Shown one piece after another: positions 9,260 to 18,920 of a DNA stretch of 64,000 bases (positions within the stretch are counted from its first letter, which is position 1; each line of letters starts with the position of its first letter). The notes under the pieces are model-generated. The model was not told where the DNA came from and did not search any database. It saw only the letters and a list, made by a program, of their open reading frames with translations. The translations under genes and the position numbers were made by a program. Where the stretch lies: contig JABXKC010000016.1 of assembly GCA_013375495.1 (NCBI GenBank), positions 11,196 to 75,195 of the forward strand, written 5' to 3'. This DNA is from Promethearchaeota archaeon (lineage in GTDB: Archaea; Asgardarchaeota; Lokiarchaeia; Sigynarchaeales; SOKP01).

Positions 9260-10555
9260 ATGAACCTTCAAGCAATAATTTTAATTTTGGTTTTATTTGG
9301 AATTTTTATGGCTTTTTTTTCTCAAAGTAAATTCGACTACTTCCCTATTGCTTTAATTATAGGAGCTATCGCAGTAGTATCAATGCTCACTTTTGGTAAT
9401 GTCACTGAGGCAGAAATTTTAGGATTTATCAATTTTAACACGTTAATATTCATATTTGCCATGCAAATAGTTATCTATTTTGCAACTCATAACCGTATCT
9501 TGGAATATCTCGCAATTAAATTGATCCATATCACGAAGGGAGATAACCGCTTATTTTTCTATATTATTTGCCTGTTTACAGGCACACTTGTTGCATTCAT
9601 TGAGGATTTAACCCTCTCTTTGATATTGGTTCCATTGATCTACAGAACTTGCCGAGCGTTAGAGATACCAGCTGGTACCTATATGATGGGGATGACTATT
9701 ACTATAAACATCGGTGCAATCCTCACTCCTATCTCGAGTTTAAAAAATTTAATAATTGGTGAGGAATTTGGGTGGGGTTTTGGAGAATATTTTGCCAATA
9801 TGGGTATTTTATTTCTAATTTCGCTATTATCTACCATTTTCTTGATAGATCGTTTCATATTAAAAAAAGAAGAAAAGCCAACTGAAAAAAACAAGAAGAT
9901 ACTAATATCTATGCTTGACCCAAGTATCGTTATCCGAAGCAAGAAGTACTTTATTATGACAATTATCATTATTGTTATAACTTTCGTGTTTATGTTCTTA
10001 GGATTCGAACCTGCCCTTGTTTCTGTCATATCTGCAGCTATTCTTCTTCTAATTCACTATAAAGATACTAGTTTCTCGGATATTAAAAACGAGATCGTGT
10101 GGAAAATCATCATTGTATTCGCGATCTTGTTCATTCTTTCTAATTCCTTATCGTATTTTGGCTTTTCAGAGTTGATTTCATCAGGATTGGTCAATTTGTT
10201 AAATGATAACATTTATCTAGCCGTATTGATAACATTGGGCGTTTCTTCTCTTATGTCCGCATTTCTTGCCGGCACACCCGTTACCATTATTCTTCTCCCG
10301 ATTTTTTCGACATTCATAGGAAAAGGTTTTTTTCCTAACCCGATCATCATTGCTTTCATAAGTGGTGTTAATATGGCAGGTAATTTTTTACCACAAGGTT
10401 CTGCATGTGATCTTCTCACCCTAACATTAGCAAAAAAATATGAAGTGGTGAATTTAGATTACAAGCGTTTACTAAAAAACGGTGCTCTTTTCGCTATGAT
10501 TCACCTTTTTATTATTTTGGGATATACGATGGTTTACACTTTAATTTTAAGTTAG
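9260..10555 (+). CDS. ArsB/NhaD-like (ion transporter superfamily) permease
   Basis: A 431-residue membrane protein with about 11-12 hydrophobic segments throughout and two internal re-entrant-like regions (LTLSLILVPLIYR near residue 120 and AGTPVTIILLP near 335), as in the ArsB/NhaD/SLC13 ion transporter superfamily. Two repeats of similar layout are visible, divided by a charged loop near residue 210. The substrate (Na+/H+, arsenite, or a dicarboxylate) cannot be decided from sequence. It is inserted between rpo3 and the ribosomal protein genes in the same direction, which is not the usual archaeal order. Confidence 0.88.
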   Translation: MNLQAIILILVLFGIFMAFFSQSKFDYFPIALIIGAIAVVSMLTFGNVTEAEILGFINFNTLIFIFAMQIVIYFATHNRILEYLAIKLIHITKGDNRLFFYIICLFTGTLVAFIEDLTLSLILVPLIYRTCRALEIPAGTYMMGMTITINIGAILTPISSLKNLIIGEEFGWGFGEYFANMGILFLISLLSTIFLIDRFILKKEEKPTEKNKKILISMLDPSIVIRSKKYFIMTIIIIVITFVFMFLGFEPALVSVISAAILLLIHYKDTSFSDIKNEIVWKIIIVFAILFILSNSLSYFGFSELISSGLVNLLNDNIYLAVLITLGVSSLMSAFLAGTPVTIILLPIFSTFIGKGFFPNPIIIAFISGVNMAGNFLPQGSACDLLTLTLAKKYEVVNLDYKRLLKNGALFAMIHLFIILGYTMVYTLILS

Positions 10556-10562
10556 GAGATTA

Positions 10563-10577
10563 TTGTTCTGCGAACAA
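10563..10577 (+). repeat. Short perfect inverted repeat after the permease gene
   Basis: TTGTTC-TGC-GAACAA forms a 6-bp stem with a 3-base loop, starting eight bases after the permease stop codon and followed by an A-rich run. It may be a processing or termination hairpin or an operator; there is no T-tract directly after it, so a classical terminator is doubtful. Confidence 0.3.
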
Positions 10578-10723
10578 GAAAGGACCTAAGGAAAAAAAAA
10601 AATAATCCCACTGAATTCTTTCTAAGCACTAGAGGATAAGATACTAAAATAAATCAAAAAAATATTTAAGTTTTGGGCAATTCTCAAGATTAATTTTCTA
10701 ATATTTAATCAATTGAGCACAAA

Positions 10724-11080
10724 ATGAGCCATCGAATAACGGGACCAAGTAATTATTACAATAGGAAACTGATTCGCGAATTGTGGAAGACTAAAAGAAG
10801 AATTTGGAGAAAGGTTTCAAAAAAACTATCAGGAGCTAGGAGGGACCGAGTAGAAGCGAATCTCTATAGAATCAATAAAAGAACTAAAGAGAATGATGTA
10901 ATAGTTGTCCCGGGTAAGGTATTAGGTGTTGGTGATATTGACCATAAATTAACTATTGCTTGTTTAGATTGCTCTAAGGCCGCTCAAAAAAAAATAGAAT
11001 CTTCAGGTAGTAAGTTAATGTCGATAGAAGAACTATTTGAGCAAAATCCCGAGGGGAAAAATGTAAAAATATTTTTTTAA
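10724..11080 (+). CDS. rpl18e: Large ribosomal subunit protein eL18
   Basis: The 118-residue basic protein matches archaeal L18e: SNYYNRKLIRELWK near the start, the VIVVPGKVLGVGDIDHKL core and the C-terminal KNVKIFF. Length is as expected. It heads the L18e-L13-S9 run, with 26 bases to the next gene, and should be cotranscribed with it. Confidence 0.97.
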   Translation: MSHRITGPSNYYNRKLIRELWKTKRRIWRKVSKKLSGARRDRVEANLYRINKRTKENDVIVVPGKVLGVGDIDHKLTIACLDCSKAAQKKIESSGSKLMSIEELFEQNPEGKNVKIFF

Positions 11081-11106
11081 TAATAATAATATTGAGAGAG
11101 AGTTAA

Positions 11107-11577
11107 ATGCAAGAATACCTTTTAATGGACGCGAAGAACAAGATATTAGGAAGGTTTTGTAGCCAAGTAGCTAAAAAAGCGTTATTAGGTGAAAAAATCG
11201 TCATAATAAATGCTAAGGATGCTATAATTAGTGGTTCTAAGCGGAATATTCACGAAAAATATTTAGGTAAATTAAACATTAGCACAGCAACAAACCCAAG
11301 GCGCGGACCTTTCTGGCCCAGAAGACCTGATACATTTATGAGAAATATTATTAAGAAGATGCTCCCAACAAAGAAAATAAGAGGTAAAGAAGCTCTAAAA
11401 CGCGTACATGTTTACATCGGAGCAATTCCAGAACGCTTTCAGAAGAAGTATCAGACATTAATTCCAACAGAAATACCTTTTTCAGACAAAAAAAGACTCT
11501 CGTATTATAACAAGTATATTACACTAGAAAATCTTTGTTCGAGAATTGGCTGGAACAAATTAGAAATTGAGGCTTAA
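11107..11577 (+). CDS. rpl13: Large ribosomal subunit protein uL13
   Basis: A 156-residue archaeal L13 with the family marks DAKNKILGRFCSQVAK at the N-terminus, the RRGPFWPRRPD stretch and the MLPTKKIRGKEALKRVHVY helix. A GAGAG Shine-Dalgarno-like stretch precedes the ATG. It lies between L18e and S9, five bases before S9, the conserved archaeal order. Confidence 0.97.
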   Translation: MQEYLLMDAKNKILGRFCSQVAKKALLGEKIVIINAKDAIISGSKRNIHEKYLGKLNISTATNPRRGPFWPRRPDTFMRNIIKKMLPTKKIRGKEALKRVHVYIGAIPERFQKKYQTLIPTEIPFSDKKRLSYYNKYITLENLCSRIGWNKLEIEA

Positions 11578-11582
11578 ATCTT

Positions 11583-11999
11583 ATGTCAGAAAGAACTAAA
11601 GTAATTCAGTCTTCAGGTAAAAGAAAAACAGCAATCGCTCGAGCTGTTTTAAAATATCCAGCTAAAGGACAGATTAAAATTAATAATGTCCCATTGGAAA
11701 AGTACGAACCTGATATCGCAAGAATGCGCATTCAAGAAGTATTAGAAGTAATCGATCATCCTAAGATTCAAAAGTGCGACATTAATATTACTGTAAAGGG
11801 TGGGGGAAATATGGGGCAAACTGACGCTGTACGAATTGCAATTGCTAAATCTCTTAATAAATTTATAGGTACAAAAACTATTGAAAGGAGTTTTAGAGAA
11901 TACGACGAATCATTACTTTCTGGGGATTCAAGGAGAACTGAACCTAAACATTTTGGTGGAAAAAAAGCTCGAGCAAGAAGGCAAAAATCCTTTCGATAA
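11583..11999 (+). CDS. rps9: Small ribosomal subunit protein uS9
   Basis: A 138-residue S9 with SSGKRKTAIARAV near the N-terminus, TVKGGGNMGQTDAVR in the core and the universal basic end RARRQKSFR, which reaches toward the P-site tRNA. In many archaea rpoN and rpoK follow directly; here the next gene is aroA on the opposite strand, so those subunits are encoded elsewhere. Confidence 0.97.
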   Translation: MSERTKVIQSSGKRKTAIARAVLKYPAKGQIKINNVPLEKYEPDIARMRIQEVLEVIDHPKIQKCDINITVKGGGNMGQTDAVRIAIAKSLNKFIGTKTIERSFREYDESLLSGDSRRTEPKHFGGKKARARRQKSFR

Positions 12000-12016
12000 T
12001 TTAATGAAATTGGATT

Positions 12017-13342
12017 CTACTCTATTTTTTCAAAGATTGCTCCCAAATTTTTTATATCTTCTATAAAATTAGGATAAGAATCTTTAACAACTTCAATATC
12101 AGATAATTGTGAAGGCGTTTTAGCAAATAAAGACGCTATTGTAAACGCCATAGCGACCCTATGATCATTTTCATGGCTGATGTCAATGCCTTCTAATTGA
12201 TCACAGTGATAAATTATAAGTTTATCTTCTTCTTCTTTTACTTTAACTCCCATCTTGCTTAATCCTTGAGCCATGAGAGATAGCCTATCGCTCTCTTTAC
12301 CTCGAATACTTGAAGCATTATATATTTCTGTCTTGCCTTTTGCGAATGCTCCGACAACAGATAAAATTGGGAACAAATCGGGGGTATCTTCGATATCGAC
12401 GGCTAACCCCGTTAAAGGGTATTTGTTTATGTTTCCTTTAATGGAAATGCTGTTATTATCTTTAAATACCTCAATTTTAGCTCCCATCCTTTGTAGAACC
12501 TCGATTATTTTTCTATCACCTTGAGGTTTGTCAAAATTGAGATTTCTTACAACAATTAGAGAATCTTCTGGAGAGAGTATAGCTGCGGCAATTATAAAAG
12601 AAGTAGAAGAAAAGTCCCCGGGTATATCGAAAGTTTGGGCTCTATAATTTTGTCCACATGTAATAACATATTTACCAACTTTTTTGTCATCTAAAATCTC
12701 CTGAATGTTAATTCCAAATGAGTCCAATACATTTAAAGTAATTTTCACATAAGGGTATGATACTATAGGGGAAGTTATTTTAATGGTGATTGAATTAGTT
12801 TTCTTGCAATTTAATAGAGGGCACATCATAAGTAAGGCCGAAACAAACTGCGAGCTTTTATTACCTGGGATTTCAATCGTGTTACATTCTTTACCTTTTC
12901 GTTTGATCGTTAAAAAATCTTCAGATAAATCGTAACTACCGCCAATAGATTTTAAAGCATTTAGTAACGGAATAATAGGCCGCTTCCTTTTCAAGAATTC
13001 TCCCGAAAAAGAAAGACCACCATCAATCAACATTGCTAGAGCACAAAAAATCCTAAGTGAGGTTCCAGAATTCTTGCAATCTAGAACATTTTTAATAGGT
13101 TTTATTGATCCCCCGGTACTTTTGACTATATAGGTGTCCTCTGATACTCGGGAGATTCGATGACCTAAAGCCCTTATAATATCAATTGTAACTTCAACAT
13201 CCCCAGAAATTAAAGGATTTTTAATTATTGATACCCCCTTAGCAAGGCTAGAAGCTATAAAAGCGCGATGCGAATAGCTCTTAGATGGCGGAGCAATAAC
13301 TTCTCCTTGAAGTTTTGTTGTCGGAATAATTTTTAGTTTCAT
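12017..13342 (-). CDS. aroA: 3-phosphoshikimate 1-carboxyvinyltransferase (EPSP synthase)
   Basis: A full-length (441 aa) EPSP synthase, joining shikimate-3-phosphate and PEP in aromatic amino acid synthesis. Visible motifs are PPSKSYSHRAFIA near residue 19, KNSGTSLRIFCAL near 86, KRKRPI near 118, and RGKESDRLSLMAQGL in the second domain. It is divergent from aroC, with about 220 bases between the start codons serving as shared promoter DNA. Confidence 0.97.
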   Translation of the reverse strand: MKLKIIPTTKLQGEVIAPPSKSYSHRAFIASSLAKGVSIIKNPLISGDVEVTIDIIRALGHRISRVSEDTYIVKSTGGSIKPIKNVLDCKNSGTSLRIFCALAMLIDGGLSFSGEFLKRKRPIIPLLNALKSIGGSYDLSEDFLTIKRKGKECNTIEIPGNKSSQFVSALLMMCPLLNCKKTNSITIKITSPIVSYPYVKITLNVLDSFGINIQEILDDKKVGKYVITCGQNYRAQTFDIPGDFSSTSFIIAAAILSPEDSLIVVRNLNFDKPQGDRKIIEVLQRMGAKIEVFKDNNSISIKGNINKYPLTGLAVDIEDTPDLFPILSVVGAFAKGKTEIYNASSIRGKESDRLSLMAQGLSKMGVKVKEEEDKLIIYHCDQLEGIDISHENDHRVAMAFTIASLFAKTPSQLSDIEVVKDSYPNFIEDIKNLGAIFEKIE

Positions 13343-13562
13343 TGAGCTGCTATCAACAATTAATGCAATAAGTTCTTAAATAAAAATAAAAGAAGACTTT
13401 GATTATATTTCTATTTTATTTTTTGGTGTTTTTAATATCCTAAATTTAAATAACGAGATAGTTAGGATTCATAAAAAATAATAAGTGAAAACTACTCATA
13501 ATATATTAATCAAAATAGAAAGTTGATTGGAGCTTAAAATTTCTAAAAAGGATGACGGAAAA

Positions 13563-14672
13563 ATGGGAGACAATACATTTGGAACGAAATTTAAAATCAC
13601 TTCGTTTGGAGAAAGTCATGGTAAAGTGGTTGGAGTGGTTATTGATGGAACCCCCGCGGGTTTAAAATTTGATTTAAACTACATCCAAAGTGAATTAGAC
13701 AAAAGAAAACCAGGACAATCGAAGTTTACTTCAACTCGTAAGGAACAAGATAAAGTCGAAGTTTTATCGGGCATTTTTAATAACACCACAACGGGTGCTC
13801 CTATTTGTCTAATTATTAGAAATCAAGACGTAGATTCGTCAAACTATGAAAAGTCTAAAGGTTTGTTAAGACCCTCACATGTTGATTATGTAGCTTTGCA
13901 AAAATATGGTGACTACGCCGATTTTCGCGGTTCGGGAAGGTTTTCTGGAAGAATTACTGCGGGATATGTAATGGCGGGAGCTGTTGCGAAACAAATTTTG
14001 AATATATTCAATATTTCAATATTAGCATACACGAAAAGTATTGGCAGCATTGAAGATAATAAAGATCATTCTGTTGATAATCTCGAACCTCTCCTTCAAC
14101 AGAGAAAAAATTCGCCAGTAGGAGCGTTAGATCTCGAACTTTCAACAAAAATGGAAGAAGAGATTGAGTTTGCTAAAAAAGATAACGATTCTGTTGGGGG
14201 TACTATTTGCTGTGTAATTAATAATGTTCCTCCGGGTATGGGGGGACCTATTTTTAATAGCATTGAATCTAATATTAGTAAAGGGATTTTTTCTATACCC
14301 GCTATAAAGGGAATTGAGTTTGGTGCAGGATTTAAAGCTTCAAGAATGAAGGGATCAGAACATAACGACCCATGGACGATTAAAAACGGTAAAATTAGAA
14401 CTACTAAAAACGATTCTGGTGGAATTATTGGAGGAATATCAACGGGTATGCCTATCGTCTTTACATTAGCGGTGAAACCAACATCTTCAATAGGGATAGT
14501 TCAAAAAACAGTTAATGTTAAAACAATGGAAGAAGAAGATATAAAAATTGAAGGAAGGAACGATCCTTGCATAGTTCCTCGAGCAATTGTAGTTGTTGAA
14601 TCTATAGCGGCAATTGTCATTTTAGATTATTTACTAATTGAAGGAAGAGTACCAAGTGTTTTAGAAAATTAA
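13563..14672 (+). CDS. aroC: Chorismate synthase
   Basis: The enzyme makes chorismate from EPSP with reduced FMN. The N-terminus NTFGTKFKITSFGESHG, the RPSHVDYVALQKYGDYADFRG segment with the R-G-S-G-R-F-S-G stretch, and GGISTGMPI are characteristic. The frame is open from TTG 13527, but ATG 13563 places the conserved NTFG directly at the start and has an AAGGATGA ribosome site eight bases upstream, giving 369 residues, the usual size. Fifteen bases separate it from the following oxidoreductase gene. Confidence 0.96.
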   Translation: MGDNTFGTKFKITSFGESHGKVVGVVIDGTPAGLKFDLNYIQSELDKRKPGQSKFTSTRKEQDKVEVLSGIFNNTTTGAPICLIIRNQDVDSSNYEKSKGLLRPSHVDYVALQKYGDYADFRGSGRFSGRITAGYVMAGAVAKQILNIFNISILAYTKSIGSIEDNKDHSVDNLEPLLQQRKNSPVGALDLELSTKMEEEIEFAKKDNDSVGGTICCVINNVPPGMGGPIFNSIESNISKGIFSIPAIKGIEFGAGFKASRMKGSEHNDPWTIKNGKIRTTKNDSGGIIGGISTGMPIVFTLAVKPTSSIGIVQKTVNVKTMEEEDIKIEGRNDPCIVPRAIVVVESIAAIVILDYLLIEGRVPSVLEN

Positions 14673-14687
14673 AGGATTGGAGTAAAA

Positions 14688-16106
14688 ATGAAGAAGATAA
14701 TTACTGCGATATTAATAGGAGCAGGTGAAAGAGGGATGGATTATTACGGTGGTTATGCCCTTAAATTTCCTGAAAAATTAAAGTTTGTCGCGGTTGCAGA
14801 ACCTATTCAATTTAGGAAAGAAAAGTTTGCGCGACTTCACGATATTCCATCAGAACGAACGTACAACAGTTGGGAGGAGGTTTTGGGTAATGAAAAATTC
14901 GCTGATATTGCTTTCATATGCACCCAAGATCAAATGCATGTTGAACCCACTTTAGAAGCTCTTGACAAAGGGTATCATGTTTTATTGGAAAAACCCATGG
15001 CACACACTCTTGAAGGCTGCATTAAGATCGTCAAAAAGGTTGAAGAGACTAATAGAATATTTGGAATTTGCCATGTCTTAAGATATACAAATTTTTTTAC
15101 AACAGTTAAAGACACTATTCAAAAAGGACTATTAGGAAACATTGTAAATATATCTCATCGAGAAAATGTGAGCTGGTACCACATGGCACACAGTTTTGTT
15201 AGGGGATATTGGAGGAATGTAGATTTATCATCTCCTATGATACTAGCAAAGTGCTGTCATGATTTTGATTTACTCTATTGGATGGTTGGAGAAAAAGCAA
15301 AAAAAATTAGCTCCTTCGGAGGTTTAAAACATTTTATACCTTCTAACGCACCTAAAGATTCTCCATATTACTGTGTAGAAGGATGTCCCATAGAAAATAC
15401 TTGCTTGTACTACGCTCCAAGAATATATATTGATATCGTTCCTATAATCCAAATCTTAGAAAAAAGTAATCAATTTAGATTTAAAGTTCTAGCCAATTTA
15501 AGAAAAAACCATGTAAGACTACTAACTACCTTAAGTAAGCTAATTAAACTTGTACGCCGTTTGCGATATTGGAGAGAATGGCCAGTGATGCCCCTTTATT
15601 CAGGGCTTCCTGAAGAGGCTATTGAAGATTATTCCGATGAAACGAAAATGGAGATTCTAAAAACAAGCCCTTATGGTAGATGCGTTTATAAATGCGATAA
15701 CGATGTAGTTGACCACCAAGTTGTTAATATCGAATTTGAGAACAATGTGACCGCCAATTTAATTATGCATGGATTTAGTGAACGAGAAGGGCGAACATTA
15801 AGAATTGATGGTACTAAAGCTACATTAATAGGCCAATTCTTTGATTCAGGCCAAGAAATTATGTTGTTTGATCATTTTTCTGGTACTAAGAAAGTAATTT
15901 TTTCTCAAAAAATAACAAGTGATAGTTCTGGTCATAGTGGAGGTGATATCGCCTTAGTTGATGCTTTTTTAGAAACAGTTCATAATAGTGAATCTCAACC
16001 TTTAATAAACGCTTTAGAAACTTTAGAAAGCCATCTTATGGCTTTTGCTGCTAATGAATCACGTTTGCAGGAAAAAGTTGTTGATATGGAAAAATACAGA
16101 AGCTAA
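14688..16106 (+). CDS. Gfo/Idh/MocA-family NAD(P)-dependent oxidoreductase
   Basis: A 472-residue protein with an N-terminal Rossmann fold (GAGERGMDYYGG near residue 13), the family EKPMAHT motif near residue 101 (Lys is catalytic or substrate-binding), and the C-terminal alpha/beta domain with HDFDLLYW. An unusual feature is an inserted region around residues 225-330 with a CVEGCPIENTCLYY cysteine cluster and a basic helical stretch; this type is known among larger sugar or inositol dehydrogenase-like members. Substrate unknown. It is the second gene of the aroC transcript. Confidence 0.92.
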   Translation: MKKIITAILIGAGERGMDYYGGYALKFPEKLKFVAVAEPIQFRKEKFARLHDIPSERTYNSWEEVLGNEKFADIAFICTQDQMHVEPTLEALDKGYHVLLEKPMAHTLEGCIKIVKKVEETNRIFGICHVLRYTNFFTTVKDTIQKGLLGNIVNISHRENVSWYHMAHSFVRGYWRNVDLSSPMILAKCCHDFDLLYWMVGEKAKKISSFGGLKHFIPSNAPKDSPYYCVEGCPIENTCLYYAPRIYIDIVPIIQILEKSNQFRFKVLANLRKNHVRLLTTLSKLIKLVRRLRYWREWPVMPLYSGLPEEAIEDYSDETKMEILKTSPYGRCVYKCDNDVVDHQVVNIEFENNVTANLIMHGFSEREGRTLRIDGTKATLIGQFFDSGQEIMLFDHFSGTKKVIFSQKITSDSSGHSGGDIALVDAFLETVHNSESQPLINALETLESHLMAFAANESRLQEKVVDMEKYRS

Positions 16107-16177
16107 AGGGAAAAATTGAACAATACATATTTTTAATTACTTTATCTTTATTAGATAAATATAGCAAAAAAAACTTT

Positions 16178-16426
16178 ATGTTTAATATGAGTAGAAAAAT
16201 TGATACATCTTCGCAGTTCATTGAATTCTATATTAAAAAGGGGCATTACTTAGTTGAGCTTTCCGAAAATCATTTCAAAAACAAGGAGTATAAAAAGTGT
16301 CTCGAATTGCTCTCTCAAGCGCATGGGATGTTTGAAAAGGGAGGGGAAAAAGAGGAAGCAGAGAAAGTTAAATTAAAATTTGATGATATTAAAAAAACAT
16401 TCTTTAAAAATAATAGTAATCATTAA
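16178..16426 (+). CDS. Small helical (TPR-like) protein, 82 aa
   Basis: Two or three amphipathic helices are apparent (residues about 14-35, 36-53 and 57-75), with A/G spacing reminiscent of one TPR or MIT-like hairpin pair. I cannot assign a family. The start ATG 16178 is one choice; the second Met (residue 4) would do equally. It overlaps the opposite-strand Mut7-C gene by four bases, the two stop codons sharing a palindromic ATTAAT. Confidence 0.6.
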   Translation: MFNMSRKIDTSSQFIEFYIKKGHYLVELSENHFKNKEYKKCLELLSQAHGMFEKGGEKEEAEKVKLKFDDIKKTFFKNNSNH

Positions 16427-16911
16427 TTCGTCTCATTTCTTAGTTTTTTAACGATATCAGCTATGTGTGGTCCATTCCAGAATACTTTCTGGCAACTAGG
16501 ATTATTACATTGAAAAAATTCATTATAAGTCTTAAAGGTTTCATGTTTAACATGTTTTTTTATTGAATTCTTATTATTGACCCTCTTTAAGATTGTATTA
16601 CAAACAGAACACCTTGCTTTTTCAATATTAAATTCGTAAACTAAATGTAATTGTCGTTTAAGTTGATTTAAATAGTTGTATACTCCTTCTCCTTCTAATA
16701 ATATAGCATTTTCTTTAATTTTATTATAGAATGGTAAATCTTTCGTTATTACAATTCTATTGCTCCCAACAGCAAATTCATTTAAATTTTTATCCGGAAC
16801 GGGATTCATGTGATAAAATTCTATTAAATCGCTAGCATATATTGTATTATAACCAAATATTCTTAGGAATCGCGTAAGTTTCCCTAACATTGCATCCGTA
16901 AGAAATTTCAT
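16423..16911 (-). CDS. Mut7-C type RNase domain protein with zinc ribbon
   Basis: A 162-residue protein of the Mut7-C/COG1656 family. The N-terminal PIN-like fold starts with KFLTDAMLGKLTRFLRIFGY, carrying the first catalytic Asp, and includes VITKDLPF with a further acidic site. The C-terminal zinc ribbon has CSVC (near 110) and CNNPSC (near 145), followed by VFWNGPH, a family signature. An RNase role is inferred from the PIN-like fold. It converges on the small TPR-like gene. Confidence 0.92.
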   Translation of the reverse strand: MKFLTDAMLGKLTRFLRIFGYNTIYASDLIEFYHMNPVPDKNLNEFAVGSNRIVITKDLPFYNKIKENAILLEGEGVYNYLNQLKRQLHLVYEFNIEKARCSVCNTILKRVNNKNSIKKHVKHETFKTYNEFFQCNNPSCQKVFWNGPHIADIVKKLRNETN

Positions 16912-16995
16912 ACCTATGATAATTATATTTAAGTCATTAAAAAAATTAATATATTTGATATTTTTATTAAATCTAAAATATAAAGCTGTTTAATT

Positions 16996-17523
16996 ATGGA
17001 AACTAGAGAGTTGATGAAAAAAGCGACCATGTTTCATGGGCATTTGTGCCCAGGAATAGCTATTGGCGTTTTAGCTGCTAAATATGCTTTAGAACATGGT
17101 TTTGAGCACTCTCCTGATGAAGAACTCGTAGCTGTTGTCGAAACAGATAACTGCAGTGTTGATGCGCTTCAAGCTTTATTAGGTACGACATATGGCAAGG
17201 GTAATTTAATTCATAAGGATTATGGTAAAAGCAATTATAACTTCTATAGTAGAAAGAATCAAAAGGGGGTAAGATTAGCTTTAAAAAAAACTCTGTTAAA
17301 AGATAGAAAGCTTTCGAGAGATGAGAAAATACAGAAACTTCTCAGTCTGGAACCTGAAAATGTTTTTGACATTAGAAATATTGAATACGATCCTCCTGGG
17401 ATGGCTCAAATAGAAGAATCGATACCGTGTAGCATATGTAGTGAACTTACAATGGATAGCCGTATGATTAACTATCAAGGTAAAATTATGTGTATCCCAT
17501 GCTATAAAGAATTTAAGCAGTAA
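16996..17523 (+). CDS. FmdE-family protein with C-terminal zinc ribbon
   Basis: A 175-residue protein with the FmdE fold signature FHGHLCPGIAIGVLAA near residue 14 and ETDNCSVDALQALLG near 50, where the His and Cys residues bind metal. A C-terminal treble-clef/zinc ribbon follows with CSIC (near 144) and CIPC. FmdE copurifies with formylmethanofuran dehydrogenase in methanogens, but stand-alone copies are widespread and their role is unsettled, so I do not assign a pathway; no other fmd/fwd gene is present here. Confidence 0.9.
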   Translation: METRELMKKATMFHGHLCPGIAIGVLAAKYALEHGFEHSPDEELVAVVETDNCSVDALQALLGTTYGKGNLIHKDYGKSNYNFYSRKNQKGVRLALKKTLLKDRKLSRDEKIQKLLSLEPENVFDIRNIEYDPPGMAQIEESIPCSICSELTMDSRMINYQGKIMCIPCYKEFKQ

Positions 17524-17645
17524 TTCATTTAACAACTAAAAATTTCATAAATGGAAAGAAAAAGTATATTTCTTTTAGTTAATAGGTATAAATGTAGGAT
17601 AAGAAAAAGTAATTATTTTTTTATAAAGGACGATTTGAGGAATAC

Positions 17646-18851
17646 ATGATACAAGAAGTGCAAAAAGATCACACTCTCTTAGTGAAAGGCCCTTCCAGGG
17701 TCAAAATATTAGAGGGAAAAATAGAAGTTTTTGGTAAAATATTCGTACCAGAAAAAAGTGAACAAAAAGGCATATTAATAGTGCCAAGTGCTAATAATTA
17801 TCCATTATACGCTTTAGAGCCATCAAAATTAGAGATTTTCACAAGTAACAGAAATAACCTAAAAATTATCGAAGAAAACACTATCAATAAAGAATGGGAA
17901 AAAGTTAAGGAGACAGTTATCAGTACGATTCGAAAAAATGAAGATAAAAAACCCATCAAACTTATGGTTTTAGGTTTAAGCAGTGGTAAAACTACTCTTA
18001 TAAAGTATTTAGCTAATAATATTCTTAAAGAAGGATTTAAAGCATCCTTTTTAGATTCTGATTTAGGACAACAATTATTATACCTTCCAACAACGCTCAA
18101 CATAGGAGAAATAAAACAAAATATAGTTACAAGTGCTGATGTTGAAACTGAAGAAACTGTTTTTATTGGAAGTACTTTTCCAAAAGCAGGCTTTAAGTTT
18201 ATTGTATCACTCGCATGTAAAAATCTAATTGACAATTTTCAAATGACGCACAAAGAAATGGATATTATTCTTATCGACAGCGATGGATGGATAAGGACTG
18301 AAGCGGGGATTATCTATAAGAAATTTTTTATAGATACTGTTGATCCTGATATATTAATCGTATTTCATGATGATGAGATCGAAGAATTAGATGAGATTGA
18401 GAAGAACGCGTCTAAATCGAAGAAAAGAAAAATATTATATTTGAAAGAAGAGAATAAATATTTCTATGAAAAAGATAAAGAAGAAAGAAGATTTTTACGC
18501 CAAAGTCAGTTTGCTAAGGTATTAGAAAACTATAGAAAGATATCGATACCCTTAAACGACATTAAGTTCATAAAAGCCGGTTTTGATGTTGAGGAAGATA
18601 AAATTATTGAAGAAGAAATTAATATTAACAATCTTATCACTCTCCCATATCACTATGTTATTATTGCTTTACTTACAGAAGACTCTAAGCTCATAAAAAT
18701 TGGGCTTTTATTCGTAATAAATACTGAAAAGAACTACATTCTATTGTTTTCGGATTTAAGTTTCAAGGAACAAAGGCAAATAAAGAAAATATTGCTTGGA
18801 AGCCTAAGACTAAGTATTAAAGGAAATCACCAAGGATATCTTTATTTATAA
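17646..18851 (+). CDS. Clp1/Grc3-type polynucleotide 5'-hydroxyl kinase (divergent P-loop)
   Basis: A 401-residue protein with the layout of archaeal Clp1/Grc3 RNA kinases: an N-terminal beta region, a P-loop NTPase domain from about residue 105, the lid DSDLGQQLLYLPTTLNIG, and a C-terminal beta region. The family phosphorylates 5'-OH RNA ends in tRNA or rRNA processing. The P-loop reads GLSSGKTT, one residue shorter than GxxxxGK[ST], which may affect activity. GAGG (17637-17640) precedes the ATG by five bases and a TATAAA lies near 17588. The ATP-grasp gene follows after about 70 bases. Confidence 0.85.
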   Translation: MIQEVQKDHTLLVKGPSRVKILEGKIEVFGKIFVPEKSEQKGILIVPSANNYPLYALEPSKLEIFTSNRNNLKIIEENTINKEWEKVKETVISTIRKNEDKKPIKLMVLGLSSGKTTLIKYLANNILKEGFKASFLDSDLGQQLLYLPTTLNIGEIKQNIVTSADVETEETVFIGSTFPKAGFKFIVSLACKNLIDNFQMTHKEMDIILIDSDGWIRTEAGIIYKKFFIDTVDPDILIVFHDDEIEELDEIEKNASKSKKRKILYLKEENKYFYEKDKEERRFLRQSQFAKVLENYRKISIPLNDIKFIKAGFDVEEDKIIEEEININNLITLPYHYVIIALLTEDSKLIKIGLLFVINTEKNYILLFSDLSFKEQRQIKKILLGSLRLSIKGNHQGYLYL

Positions 18852-18920
18852 TTATTAGCTTTTAATAGATAATTATATAATTTTGAATAAGGACTACTCA
18901 ATTTTTAAAATCACATTTTA

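Noticed and set aside
11881..12066. 61-codon frame at the end of the S9 gene as rpoN-like subunit
   Set aside because: It overlaps S9 in another frame and lacks the Cys pairs of RpoN.
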